Shown here in pieces: positions 1 through 5,196 of a stretch of 5,709 bases of DNA (its first letter is position 1; each line of letters opens with the position of its first letter). This stretch comes from Haloarculaceae archaeon. Its GTDB lineage: Archaea > Halobacteriota > Halobacteria > Halobacteriales > Haloarculaceae. The translations under genes were made by a program, and so were the position numbers. The stretch lies in the NCBI GenBank assembly GCA_028274885.1, contig JAQCMX010000060.1:1-5709 (forward strand), given 5' to 3'. A model generated the notes under the pieces. That model saw only the letters and a list, made by a program, of their open reading frames with translations. It made no database searches and had not been told where the DNA came from.

Positions 1-599
1 ATATCGCAGCCACCTTCGAGGATACCGAACAGGCAGAGGTAAACGACATCGACGAGGACGAGTACCGAACCGGCGAGGTCAGGACGGAACTCCGGGCAAT
101 CGCCAGGGTCCCGGTCGATGAAAACCGACAGGAAAGCAAACAACTCGCCGGTGGCACAACCGAAGGGCTCGCGGAGCGATTCGCGGCGGGTATCCGCTCG
201 AATGTCACCTACGTTCTCGGTCCGGGTAGCACAATCGGAGCAATCAAAGAACAGCTCGGATTCGACGGTACGACACTCGGTGTGGATGTCTACCGTGACG
301 GTGAGGTACTGGCTGCTGATGCCGCCGAATCCGACATTTTGGGTGCACTCGGCGAGGAGAACGTGATAGTCGTCTCCCCGATCGGTGGCCAGGGGTTCGT
401 CTTTGGACGTGGGAATGACCAAATCTCACCCGCGGTGATCCGTAACTCCGAGGTAACAATCGTCGCATCCCGGCGCAAACTCGACGAAACAGGAGTATTA
501 CGCGTCGATACCGGGGATGCCAAACTCGACGAGAGGCTCTGTGGCTGGCACCGCGTTCGGGTCAGCGGGTACGAACGTCGCCTCGTGGAACTCATCTGA
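1..599 (+). CDS. ATP-NAD kinase family protein, COG3199 type (5'-truncated by window edge)
   Basis: Reading frame 3 is open from the left edge to the TGA at 597-599, giving 198 residues that form the C-terminal half or so of the protein; no start is in the window. The seen motifs are a GPGSTIGAIKEQLG stretch (about 213-254), then GVDVYRDGE, and a VSPIGGQGFVFGRGNDQISP stretch (about 372-431) followed by a VDTGD segment near the C terminus. From memory these glycine-rich motifs are hallmarks of the COG3199 branch of ATP/polyphosphate-dependent NAD kinases (ATP-NAD/AcoX kinase), which make NADP from NAD in the cytoplasm. Haloarchaea commonly carry this type in addition to a classical NAD kinase. 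The N-terminal part, where the kinase GGDG-type motif is expected, lies outside the window, so activity cannot be judged. The next gene on this strand starts 362 nt later, so this gene probably ends its transcription unit. Family assignment is fairly secure; the substrate is inferred. Confidence 0.85.
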   Translation, partial: IAATFEDTEQAEVNDIDEDEYRTGEVRTELRAIARVPVDENRQESKQLAGGTTEGLAERFAAGIRSNVTYVLGPGSTIGAIKEQLGFDGTTLGVDVYRDGEVLAADAAESDILGALGEENVIVVSPIGGQGFVFGRGNDQISPAVIRNSEVTIVASRRKLDETGVLRVDTGDAKLDERLCGWHRVRVSGYERRLVELI

Positions 600-627
600 T
601 ACCGTTAGCTGTACGTGTTTCAGGAAT

Positions 628-646
628 TTCGCCACCTGGTGGCGAA
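628..646. repeat. Perfect 9-bp inverted repeat with 1-nt centre
   Basis: The arms TTCGCCACC and GGTGGCGAA flank a single T at 637. The repeat begins 28 nt after the NAD kinase stop codon. In RNA it would fold with a small CTG loop. It is not followed by a T-run, which argues against an ordinary archaeal oligo-U terminator. As DNA, its two-fold symmetry would suit a dimeric regulator. Which role applies cannot be told from sequence alone. Confidence 0.6.
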
Positions 647-724
647 TAGCGTAGATCAGTTACAGCCAACAGTATGACCTACACACCCAGCCCACCACCG
701 CTGTCTGTTCTCCCGGAGCTGATA

Positions 725-733
725 CATATAAGG
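725..733 (+). promoter_or_regulatory. Isolated TATA-like element (CATATAAGG)
   Basis: CATATAAGG is a good archaeal TATA-like sequence, but no credible coding start lies about 25-35 nt downstream. A plus-strand transcript from it would begin near 755, at the left side of a potential hairpin (GCCC 749-752 with GGGC 789-792, and AGCGC 765-769 with GCGCT 779-783). It could drive a small RNA or a long leader for the AbrB-PhoU gene, or be a chance match. Confidence 0.25.
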
Positions 734-903
734 CCATCTCTGAGAATAGCCCTGTAATCGTCGTAGCGCGCCACTGTAGCGCTTGTAAGGGCCGCTCACG
801 ATCCTTGTACATGTTCGATCTGTCACCGTGTCGGTCGCTGTCTCGCCGTTTCGACCGTTTCACCCCTCAGCCAGCACTATTGAGAAGTATGGGATAGACC
901 GCA

Positions 904-937
904 GATAATAATTAAGGACCCATGGATAACATTAAGG
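904..937 (+). promoter_or_regulatory. Imperfect tandem direct repeat overlapping the AbrB-PhoU gene promoter
   Basis: GATAATAATTAAGG (904-917) and GATAACATTAAGG (925-937) are near-identical copies. Their ATTAAGG cores (911-917 and 931-937) are exactly 20 bp apart, close to two helical turns. The proximal copy lies about 25-37 nt before the ATG at 962, where a TATA box for a leaderless transcript is expected, and the distal copy is A/T-rich enough to serve as a second TATA box. Either two stacked promoters or a tandem operator bound on one face of the helix would fit. Confidence 0.5.
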
Positions 938-961
938 TATCGGCGGTGACGTACAGTGTGT

Positions 962-1996
962 ATGGAGACCAGAAAGGTCCAGCGGCTCGGTCCGTCGACC
1001 CTTGCGATGACCCTTCCGGCGGAGTGGGCACACGAATACAATGTCGAGAAAGGCGACGAGGTGTCGATTCGGATGGGCGGCAAAGGGACGCTGTCGGTGA
1101 TGCCCCAATCCGTCCAGTCGGAGGAAAGCGAGGCGATTATAAATGTGAGCGGGCTCGGGGCTGTCTCGGTCGAACGGGCGATCGTGGCGCAGTACGTTCT
1201 GGGTAGGCGTATCATCCACGTGGAGGTTGGCGACGAAGAAACCCTCCAGAGCGAACATATAAACGCCGTCTACAACGCCGAAACACAGCTGATGGGGCTC
1301 GGTGTCATCGAGGAAACCCCAGACAGCATCGCGATCCGTTGTTCGGTCGATCCGGAGGATTTCACGCTTGATAACCTGCTCGAACGACTCGAATCCACCG
1401 GCTCGACGATGCGAAACGAGGGGATCAAGTCACTCGCCCACACCAACCCGGACCTGGCACAGCGTGCGCTCAATCGGGAGCGCCAAGCCAACAAGATCTT
1501 TGTACTACTGTTGCGGCTCATCTTCACCTCCTACCAGAATCCCAATCTGGCCCGGGCGGTCGGACTGACCGATGGATTTCCACTTATCGGTTACCGCTCT
1601 ATCGCGAAGAACCTGGAGTTGATCGCCGACAACGCCGAGGACATCGCCGAGATTGTGCTAAACGCCGAGGGGCACGCGCTCAACGTCGAACAGACGACAA
1701 TGCGCAGGATTCGGGATTTCACCGAGGAGGTAAACGAGATAAGCGAACTGGCCGTCGACGCGGCCGTCAATCGTGATTACGATACCGCTATCGAGGTCCG
1801 CACGCGGTTCAACGAGACCAACGACCGGGATCAGGATATCCTCTCGGATCTGCCGGACATGGACAACAGACAGCTTCTCCAGGTCCGTGAGGTCCTCGTC
1901 AGCCTCGACCAGACTGCACAGTATGCTGTCCGGAACGCCGAAATCGCGACGAATCTCGCGCTCAACGAGGAATCCGATCACATCACAATCAAGTAA
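962..1996 (+). CDS. AbrB-PhoU fusion protein, phosphate-uptake-regulator-like
   Basis: This 344-residue protein starts with an AbrB/SpoVT swapped-hairpin-like domain (residues about 1-48: METRKVQRLG, then TLPAEWAHEYNVEKGDEVSI). A linker and helical PhoU-like repeats follow. The first is around residues 135-200 and contains ERQANKIFVLLLRLI; the second, about 210-335, contains the acidic LELIADNAEDIAEIV segment resembling the PhoU metal-binding E/DxxxD motif. The AbrB-plus-PhoU layout is well known in haloarchaea, where members accompany phosphate transport genes and probably act as cytoplasmic DNA-binding phosphate regulators. I chose ATG 962 because translation from it begins with the usual METRKVQ-type N terminus; an in-frame GTG at 956 adds only Met-Cys. 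No pst transporter gene is adjacent, so this is an orphan copy whose target is unknown. A tandem repeat lies in its promoter and could be its own binding site, which is speculation. Family call is strong; role is inferred. Confidence 0.85.
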   Translation: METRKVQRLGPSTLAMTLPAEWAHEYNVEKGDEVSIRMGGKGTLSVMPQSVQSEESEAIINVSGLGAVSVERAIVAQYVLGRRIIHVEVGDEETLQSEHINAVYNAETQLMGLGVIEETPDSIAIRCSVDPEDFTLDNLLERLESTGSTMRNEGIKSLAHTNPDLAQRALNRERQANKIFVLLLRLIFTSYQNPNLARAVGLTDGFPLIGYRSIAKNLELIADNAEDIAEIVLNAEGHALNVEQTTMRRIRDFTEEVNEISELAVDAAVNRDYDTAIEVRTRFNETNDRDQDILSDLPDMDNRQLLQVREVLVSLDQTAQYAVRNAEIATNLALNEESDHITIK

Positions 1997-2011
1997 CGTC
2001 GGTGAACTGGC

Positions 2012-2050
2012 TGTGCCGGTTACTATCGTCTGAACGATGTCGATTGCACA
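2012..2050. repeat. Nested inverted repeats downstream of the AbrB-PhoU gene
   Basis: An inner stem ATCGT (2025-2029) and ACGAT (2034-2038) with loop CTGA lies inside an outer pair TGTGC (2012-2016) and GCACA (2046-2050). The internal loops are nearly symmetric, 8 and 7 nt. It lies 16 nt after the stop codon and could be a 3' end structure of the upstream mRNA. Each stem is only 5 bp, so chance is a real alternative. Confidence 0.25.
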
Positions 2051-2097
2051 GCAGAGATCCGTGTGATCTAAGTGACGAACCGGAAAAGAACCATGTA

Positions 2098-2310
2098 ATG
2101 GCAGAGACACAGACGGACTCCGATATGCGCACCGGGCTGGGATTGCTGTTTGCGGTCCTGACGGTCATCGCGGCGCTTACAGTCGCGGCGACGTCGTACT
2201 CCTCGGCACTCGACCACAGCGACACGATGCAACTGGTTTCGGGTGTCGCTCTCGCTGTGGCTCTGATCGCCGGTTCGCTTGTAATCGCGGCCATCCACAT
2301 CTACGAGTGA
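2098..2310 (+). CDS. Small two-helix membrane protein, haloarchaeal, function unknown
   Basis: The 70-residue product has a polar, acidic N terminus (MAETQTDSDM) and two hydrophobic segments, residues about 13-32 and 46-68, joined by a short polar loop (about 33-45). This predicts a two-pass membrane hairpin with no room for a catalytic domain. It resembles short haloarchaeal membrane proteins annotated only as domains of unknown function, possibly DUF7525, though I hold that name loosely. ATG 2098 is chosen because the in-frame ATG at 2002 would add 32 residues rich in Cys and Arg that look non-coding. A weak A/T element (GATCTAAG, about 2065-2072) lies at a promoter-like distance. The gene follows AbrB-PhoU after 101 nt and precedes the winged-helix gene by 58 nt. 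No function can be inferred from these neighbours. Confidence 0.7.
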   Translation: MAETQTDSDMRTGLGLLFAVLTVIAALTVAATSYSSALDHSDTMQLVSGVALAVALIAGSLVIAAIHIYE

Positions 2311-2338
2311 GCCAGCACAACTCGAAGTAAACCAACCA

Positions 2339-2344
2339 TTAAAA
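2339..2344 (+). promoter_or_regulatory. TATA box of the winged-helix gene
   Basis: TTAAAA lies 25-30 nt upstream of the ATG at 2369 and is preceded by AACCA, an acceptable BRE-like purine/C context. The spacing implies transcription starts at or a few bases before the ATG, giving a leaderless message. This supports 2369 as the true start and a separate promoter from the upstream membrane-protein gene. Confidence 0.5.
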
Positions 2345-2368
2345 CGTCTTGCGTCCGTACTGTGAAGT

Positions 2369-2593
2369 ATGTCCGAGTTGAGTGAAAAGGACCGGCGCAT
2401 TCTCGAGTATCTCCGTGATAGTGTTTCGCGTGGTGAGAGTTACTTCCGCTCGAAAACAATCGCCAAGCAGCTTGGACTCTCCTCGAAACAGGTCGGTGCA
2501 CGCCTTCCCAAACTCGACGAGGAAACCGACGAAGTCGAGATCGAAAAGTGGGGCAGATCCCGATCGACCACCTGGCGGGTCACGCTCGGATAG
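2369..2593 (+). CDS. Small winged-helix DNA-binding protein (DUF7123-like)
   Basis: The 74-residue product carries a compact winged helix-turn-helix: helix 1 in SEKDRRILEYLRDSVSRG (residues 5-22), a second helix around RSKTIAKQLG (27-36), recognition helix SSKQVGARLPKLDEE (38-52), and a wing ending with WGRSRSTTWRVTLG (61-74). It matches my memory of a short protein widely conserved in haloarchaea and annotated as DUF7123 family. It is probably a cytoplasmic DNA-binding transcription factor, but no ligand or target can be assigned. There is no fused sensor domain and no visible metal-binding cysteine cluster. The start is supported by a TATA box at the leaderless distance. The SRPBCC gene follows after 94 nt with its own promoter-like element, so co-regulation is not implied. 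Confidence 0.75.
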   Translation: MSELSEKDRRILEYLRDSVSRGESYFRSKTIAKQLGLSSKQVGARLPKLDEETDEVEIEKWGRSRSTTWRVTLG

Positions 2594-2658
2594 ATCCCCT
2601 CGCACATTCGGTTATAAGCTGTCCTCAAACCGTCGCGTTACCCGGACACCACGAGACG

Positions 2659-2664
2659 TTTTTA
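2659..2664 (+). promoter_or_regulatory. TATA-like box of the SRPBCC-nitrilase unit
   Basis: TTTTTA begins 29 nt upstream of the ATG at 2688, the expected distance for a leaderless transcript. A second A/T element, TTATAA at 2612-2617, is too far upstream to serve this start without a leader of about 45 nt. The box supports starting the SRPBCC protein at 2688 and not at any of the upstream in-frame codons that overlap the winged-helix gene. Confidence 0.45.
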
Positions 2665-2687
2665 CGGCTCCCTTTACTACGGTTGGC

Positions 2688-3125
2688 ATGGTCGTCCGGG
2701 TGGAACGCACTGTCGAGGTGCCGGCAACTGTCGAACAGGTCTGGGCGTTTATCTCCGATCCGGAAAAGCGGTCCCGCCCCATCAGTGTTGTCGAAGACTA
2801 CGAGTCGCTAAAGGACGGAAAAGCAGCCTGGCAAATCCGTCTTCCGATCCCAGTCGTGGATACATCCGTTCGTGTCGAGACAGAAGACCAGAACCGGGAA
2901 CCCCCCAATTACGTCGAATTCGTCGGCAAATCGCGGTTGATGGGGGTCGTGGGGGAACACGAACTCGAGGCGTGCGAGGGCGGTACCACACTGGTGAACC
3001 GCTTTATTGTGGACGGAAAATTACCCGGCGTCGAACGATTTTTCGAACGCAATATGCCGGAGGAATTCGACAATCTGATCGATGCGCTCCATGCGGACCT
3101 CGGTATCGAGAGTCCGGAGTCGTAG
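2688..3125 (+). CDS. SRPBCC (START/Bet v1-like, CoxG-like) family protein
   Basis: The 145-residue product has the SRPBCC order: a first beta strand VRVERTVEVPAT (residues 3-14), the helix pair VEQVWAFISDPEKRS (15-29), a run of curved-sheet strands (about 33-110, including AAWQIRLPIPVVDTSVRVE) and a long C-terminal helix from PGVERFFERNMPEEFDNLIDAL (113-134). Such proteins form a hydrophobic cavity and bind lipids, aromatics or other small ligands; haloarchaeal members are often labelled CoxG-like or polyketide-cyclase-like. No signal peptide is visible, so it should be cytoplasmic. The reading frame is open for 306 nt upstream, but that part overlaps the winged-helix gene and is Arg/Ser/Pro-rich. 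The nitrilase gene begins 17 nt after the stop, which suggests a shared transcript and perhaps a related substrate; the ligand itself is unknown. Confidence 0.8.
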   Translation: MVVRVERTVEVPATVEQVWAFISDPEKRSRPISVVEDYESLKDGKAAWQIRLPIPVVDTSVRVETEDQNREPPNYVEFVGKSRLMGVVGEHELEACEGGTTLVNRFIVDGKLPGVERFFERNMPEEFDNLIDALHADLGIESPES

Positions 3126-3142
3126 TACAACAAAGACACAGC

Positions 3143-3961
3143 ATGAACGTGGTACTCGTCCAGCTTCGAATCCAACCGGGTGGCTGTGCGGACAATCTTG
3201 AGCGTGCGACGGATGCGGTCCGACAGGCGGCCAAACGTGGTGCGGATCTCGTCGTCCTTCCGGAGCTTTTTACTGTCGGGTACTTTGCGTTTGATAGCTA
3301 CGCTCGGTCGGCAGAGTCGGTTTGTGGGCCCACGCTTTCGCGTCTGGGCGCTCTCGCGGGTGAACAGAGCGTGGCAATCCTTGCAGGCAGCGTCATCGAA
3401 GACCTGAGTGCCTCGACCGCAGACGGGGTAGAGACCCCCGCCGAGTCAGGGTATGCAAACACGTCGGTGTTTTTTGATGACTCAGGTCGACGCTGTGGGG
3501 TCTATCGCAAACACCATCTCTTTGGCTATGACTCCCCCGAGGCGGAGCTGCTGACGCCGGGCGAGACGATACAGACCGTCGAGTACGAGGGATTTACCGT
3601 CGGAATGACCACCTGCTATGACCTCAGGTTTCCGGAGCTGTACCGCAACCTCGTGGAGGCCGGTGCAACTCTCGTATTGGTGCCGAGTGCCTGGCCCTAC
3701 CCCCGTCTCGAACACTGGCGACTGTTGCCACGCGCCCGTGCTGTCGAGAACCTCTTTTATGTGGCTGCAGTCAACGGTGTCGGGGATTTCGAGCAGGCCT
3801 CGTTGCTCGGTCGTTCCGCGGTCTACGACCCCTGGGGCACCGCCGTGGCTGGAACCGGCGACGATCCGGGTTTCGTAACCGCCACACTGGATCCGGAGGC
3901 TGTCGAACGGCGACGGGAGGAGTTCCCTGTGCTCGAAGACCGAGGGCAACTGCGCAGGTAA
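3143..3961 (+). CDS. Carbon-nitrogen hydrolase (nitrilase superfamily amidase)
   Basis: The 272-residue protein has the complete nitrilase-superfamily catalytic set: Glu41 in VVLPELF, Lys123 in YRKHHLFGYD and nucleophile Cys158 in TTCYDLRFPEL, with additional acidic residues at Glu133/Glu135. Length and the MNVVLVQLRIQPG opening match full-length single-domain members. The superfamily forms a thioester on Cys and hydrolyses amides or nitriles; the CYDLRFPEL motif is typical of amidase-like branches such as omega-amidase/Nit2 relatives rather than true nitrilases, so a small-molecule amide is the likely substrate. It lacks a signal peptide and transmembrane segment and should be cytoplasmic. 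ATG 3143 gives the standard N terminus; the frame extends 57 codons upstream into the SRPBCC gene but that part is Arg-rich. With 17 nt between the two genes it is probably co-transcribed with SRPBCC. The exact substrate cannot be read from the sequence. Confidence 0.9.
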   Translation: MNVVLVQLRIQPGGCADNLERATDAVRQAAKRGADLVVLPELFTVGYFAFDSYARSAESVCGPTLSRLGALAGEQSVAILAGSVIEDLSASTADGVETPAESGYANTSVFFDDSGRRCGVYRKHHLFGYDSPEAELLTPGETIQTVEYEGFTVGMTTCYDLRFPELYRNLVEAGATLVLVPSAWPYPRLEHWRLLPRARAVENLFYVAAVNGVGDFEQASLLGRSAVYDPWGTAVAGTGDDPGFVTATLDPEAVERRREEFPVLEDRGQLRR

Positions 3962-4093
3962 GGGGAAGGGGGATCACACGCCTTTGGGAGTACTACCGTA
4001 CTTGCAGTGGCTTTGTCTGTGTCGAACTTGCCGACGAGATCTGGCGTCAGAGCCTCCCTGGTCGGAGTCTTTGCCGCCTCAATATTCATTGGA

Positions 4094-4099
4094 TTTATA
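4094..4099 (+). promoter_or_regulatory. TATA box of the GIDE-like membrane protein gene
   Basis: TTTATA, a near-ideal haloarchaeal TATA sequence, lies 28-33 nt upstream of the ATG at 4127. Transcription is therefore expected only a few bases before the ATG. It supports that start and shows the gene is independent of the nitrilase gene, which ends 165 nt upstream. Confidence 0.65.
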
Positions 4100-4126
4100 T
4101 GTTAGTGGCTCGCAACGGGATCCTAA

Positions 4127-4930
4127 ATGGAGCCCAGACCACACAGACGGCTGACCGATCCGACGTGGCTCCTCCGGTACGCGATGGCAAACCCGAAGCG
4201 CGCGCTTATATACGCTGCCGTCGTGGCCGGCGTAATACTCGTCGTCGCAGTGTCGCTGGCCATCCAGGCGATCCCGGTTTGGATCGCGGCGCTGGTCGCC
4301 GGACTCGCCCTGACCGTCGTCGCACGGGAGTCGGTTCGGCGTGCCCGCCTGCTCTGGGCGGCCAGCGAACAGTCGACCGGTTCTGTCACGGGCGGCGTGG
4401 TGTCCGTTTCGGGGCAGGTCGTTGCCGCGAACGACCGTCGTCTCACCTCCGAGCACGGGACCACCGAGTGTCTCGCCTACGAGTCTATCGAGACCAAGCG
4501 GGTCAACGAGAGCCAGGGGAGTAGCAAGAGCACACGGGTTACGCAAAACGTCCTTCCATTCTACCTCGACGACGGGTCTGGACCGGTGCTTGTAAGCGCC
4601 ACGACCGGGACGCTGACGCTAACCGCAGACCACACGGGGACGAGCGGCTCGAAAAGACAGAAAGAGGGTGTGGTTCGGGAAGGCGACCGGGTCACGGTGT
4701 ACGGCGAGGTCGAACAGACTATTCCGGGCAACGTACTGAGCCGAGGTGGCGGGTCCGAACCGGAGCTAACCGTCACCACCGGTCCCGAGTACGGTGACGT
4801 GATTGTGACCGACAAGTCCGGCAGGCGTGTGCTGGCTGGTCAGGCCGTCTACGCGCTGGGCTGGATCGGTATCGGCGCCACACTCGTCGTCGCCGCGATC
4901 GCGTTGGCGGCCGGGCTGGTGTCCGTCTGA
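4127..4930 (+). CDS. GIDE/BAM-domain (MUL1-like) membrane protein without RING
   Basis: The 267-residue product has two adjacent hydrophobic segments near the N terminus (about 26-46 and 49-66), a soluble region (about 70-238) and one C-terminal membrane segment (about 242-265). Within the soluble region I see three motifs in the order found in the GIDE/BAM domain of mitochondrial MUL1/MAPL: a beta-rich start ending in TECLAYESIETKRV (113-126; compare the Cys-x-x-Tyr stretch of MUL1), a LPFYLDDGSGPVLVSA strand pair (143-158), and VREGDRVTVYGEVEQ (183-197). Eukaryotic relatives add a C-terminal RING finger; none is present here, so ubiquitin ligation is not predicted. The linker at 126-140 is Ser/Gln/Lys-rich. 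Prokaryotic GIDE proteins exist, but their function is not established. The gene has its own TATA box and converges with gar1, 38 nt away, so context does not indicate a role. Architecture is well supported; the GIDE assignment is from motif memory. Confidence 0.65.
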   Translation: MEPRPHRRLTDPTWLLRYAMANPKRALIYAAVVAGVILVVAVSLAIQAIPVWIAALVAGLALTVVARESVRRARLLWAASEQSTGSVTGGVVSVSGQVVAANDRRLTSEHGTTECLAYESIETKRVNESQGSSKSTRVTQNVLPFYLDDGSGPVLVSATTGTLTLTADHTGTSGSKRQKEGVVREGDRVTVYGEVEQTIPGNVLSRGGGSEPELTVTTGPEYGDVIVTDKSGRRVLAGQAVYALGWIGIGATLVVAAIALAAGLVSV

Positions 4931-4958
4931 TTGAGTACGAACAGAGGCAATGGCAGAC

Positions 4959-4972
4959 CTGACAGTCGTCAG
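4959..4972. repeat. Short inverted repeat between convergent genes
   Basis: CTGAC (4959-4963) and GTCAG (4968-4972) flank AGTC. The repeat sits in the 38-nt convergent gap and overlaps the gar1 stop codon. It could contribute to 3' ends on both strands, but no T-run follows and a 5-bp stem can arise by chance. Confidence 0.2.
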
Positions 4973-5196
4973 TTGCGCGCATAGAGCGGGCGTCCGACCA
5001 GTGCGGTGAGTTCGTGCTCGTCGGGGGAGATAGCAACGTACGGTCTGTCAACCGGCCCGAACACGTCAACCACGCCGCCGACCTCGTCCAAATTCTCGTC
5101 GACGACTGTGGTTCCGAGGTCCGGATACCGTTCGCCTTCGCTGCGTACGATCGCGACGCCCTGGGCAGTTCGGACGACAGAGCCAATTCGTTTCAT
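4969..5196 (-). CDS. gar1: H/ACA ribonucleoprotein subunit Gar1
   Basis: The 75-residue product matches archaeal Gar1: MKRIGSVVRTAQGVAIVRS (1-19) opens a small six-stranded barrel, continued by YPDLGTTVVDENLDEVGGVVDVFGPVDRPYVAI (24-56) with the conserved GxVxDVFGPVxxPY signature (41-53), and ends with GRPLYAR (68-74). Gar1 binds the Cbf5 pseudouridine synthase in H/ACA guide-RNA particles and aids release of modified rRNA; archaeal forms are single-domain, lacking the glycine/arginine-rich tails of the eukaryotic protein, as here. Its ATG overlaps the srp19 stop by 4 nt, so it is translated from the same mRNA, probably by coupled re-initiation since no Shine-Dalgarno is evident. It has no promoter of its own that I can see. 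The 3' end faces the GIDE-like gene. Confidence 0.92.
   Translation of the reverse strand: MKRIGSVVRTAQGVAIVRSEGERYPDLGTTVVDENLDEVGGVVDVFGPVDRPYVAISPDEHELTALVGRPLYARN

Larger units (their letters stand above)
600..961. other. Non-coding intergenic region with repeats and promoter-like elements
   Basis: No convincing gene was found here on either strand. The longest minus-strand reading frame (67 residues, 660-863) is rich in Arg, Lys and Trp with no family resemblance, unlike the acidic proteins around it. The interval does hold a perfect 9-bp inverted repeat (628-646), an isolated TATA-like element (725-733), a potential two-tier stem (749-792) and the imperfect tandem repeat at the promoter of the downstream AbrB-PhoU gene (904-937). 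A gap this size is larger than the others in the window (17-165 nt), so an untranslated RNA or a regulatory region is possible but unproven. Confidence 0.6.

Noticed and set aside
282..599. Treating 282 as a start for a complete 105-residue gene
   Set aside because: The same frame is open to the left edge and the upstream residues, including GPGSTIGAIKEQLG, belong to the same NAD kinase family protein.
811..821. tRNA T-loop-like GTTCGATC
   Set aside because: The flanks do not pair as a T-stem and no acceptor, D or anticodon arms are found nearby.
660..863. 67-residue minus-strand reading frame
   Set aside because: Arg/Lys/Trp-rich composition unlike the acidic proteins around it, no recognisable motif and no promoter upstream on its strand.
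811..897. 28-residue plus-strand frame from ATG 811
   Set aside because: Arg/Ser/Pro-rich with no membrane or domain character, and no promoter at the leaderless distance.
956..961. GTG 956 as start of AbrB-PhoU
   Set aside because: It adds only Met-Cys before the METRKVQ N terminus typical of the AbrB domain, and ATG 962 fits the TATA spacing.
1658..2110. 150-residue minus-strand frame opposite AbrB-PhoU
   Set aside because: Antisense shadow of a well-supported gene; its acidic look comes from codon complementarity.
2382..2687. N-terminal extension of the SRPBCC protein
   Set aside because: It overlaps the winged-helix gene in another frame, is Arg/Ser/Pro-rich, and the SRPBCC fold begins at 2688 next to a TATA-like box.
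2972..3142. 57-residue N-terminal extension of the nitrilase
   Set aside because: Overlaps the SRPBCC coding region, is Arg-rich, and the family N terminus starts at MNVVLVQL (3143).
3482..3949. 155-residue minus-strand frame opposite the nitrilase
   Set aside because: Antisense to a gene with an intact catalytic triad; no family resemblance.
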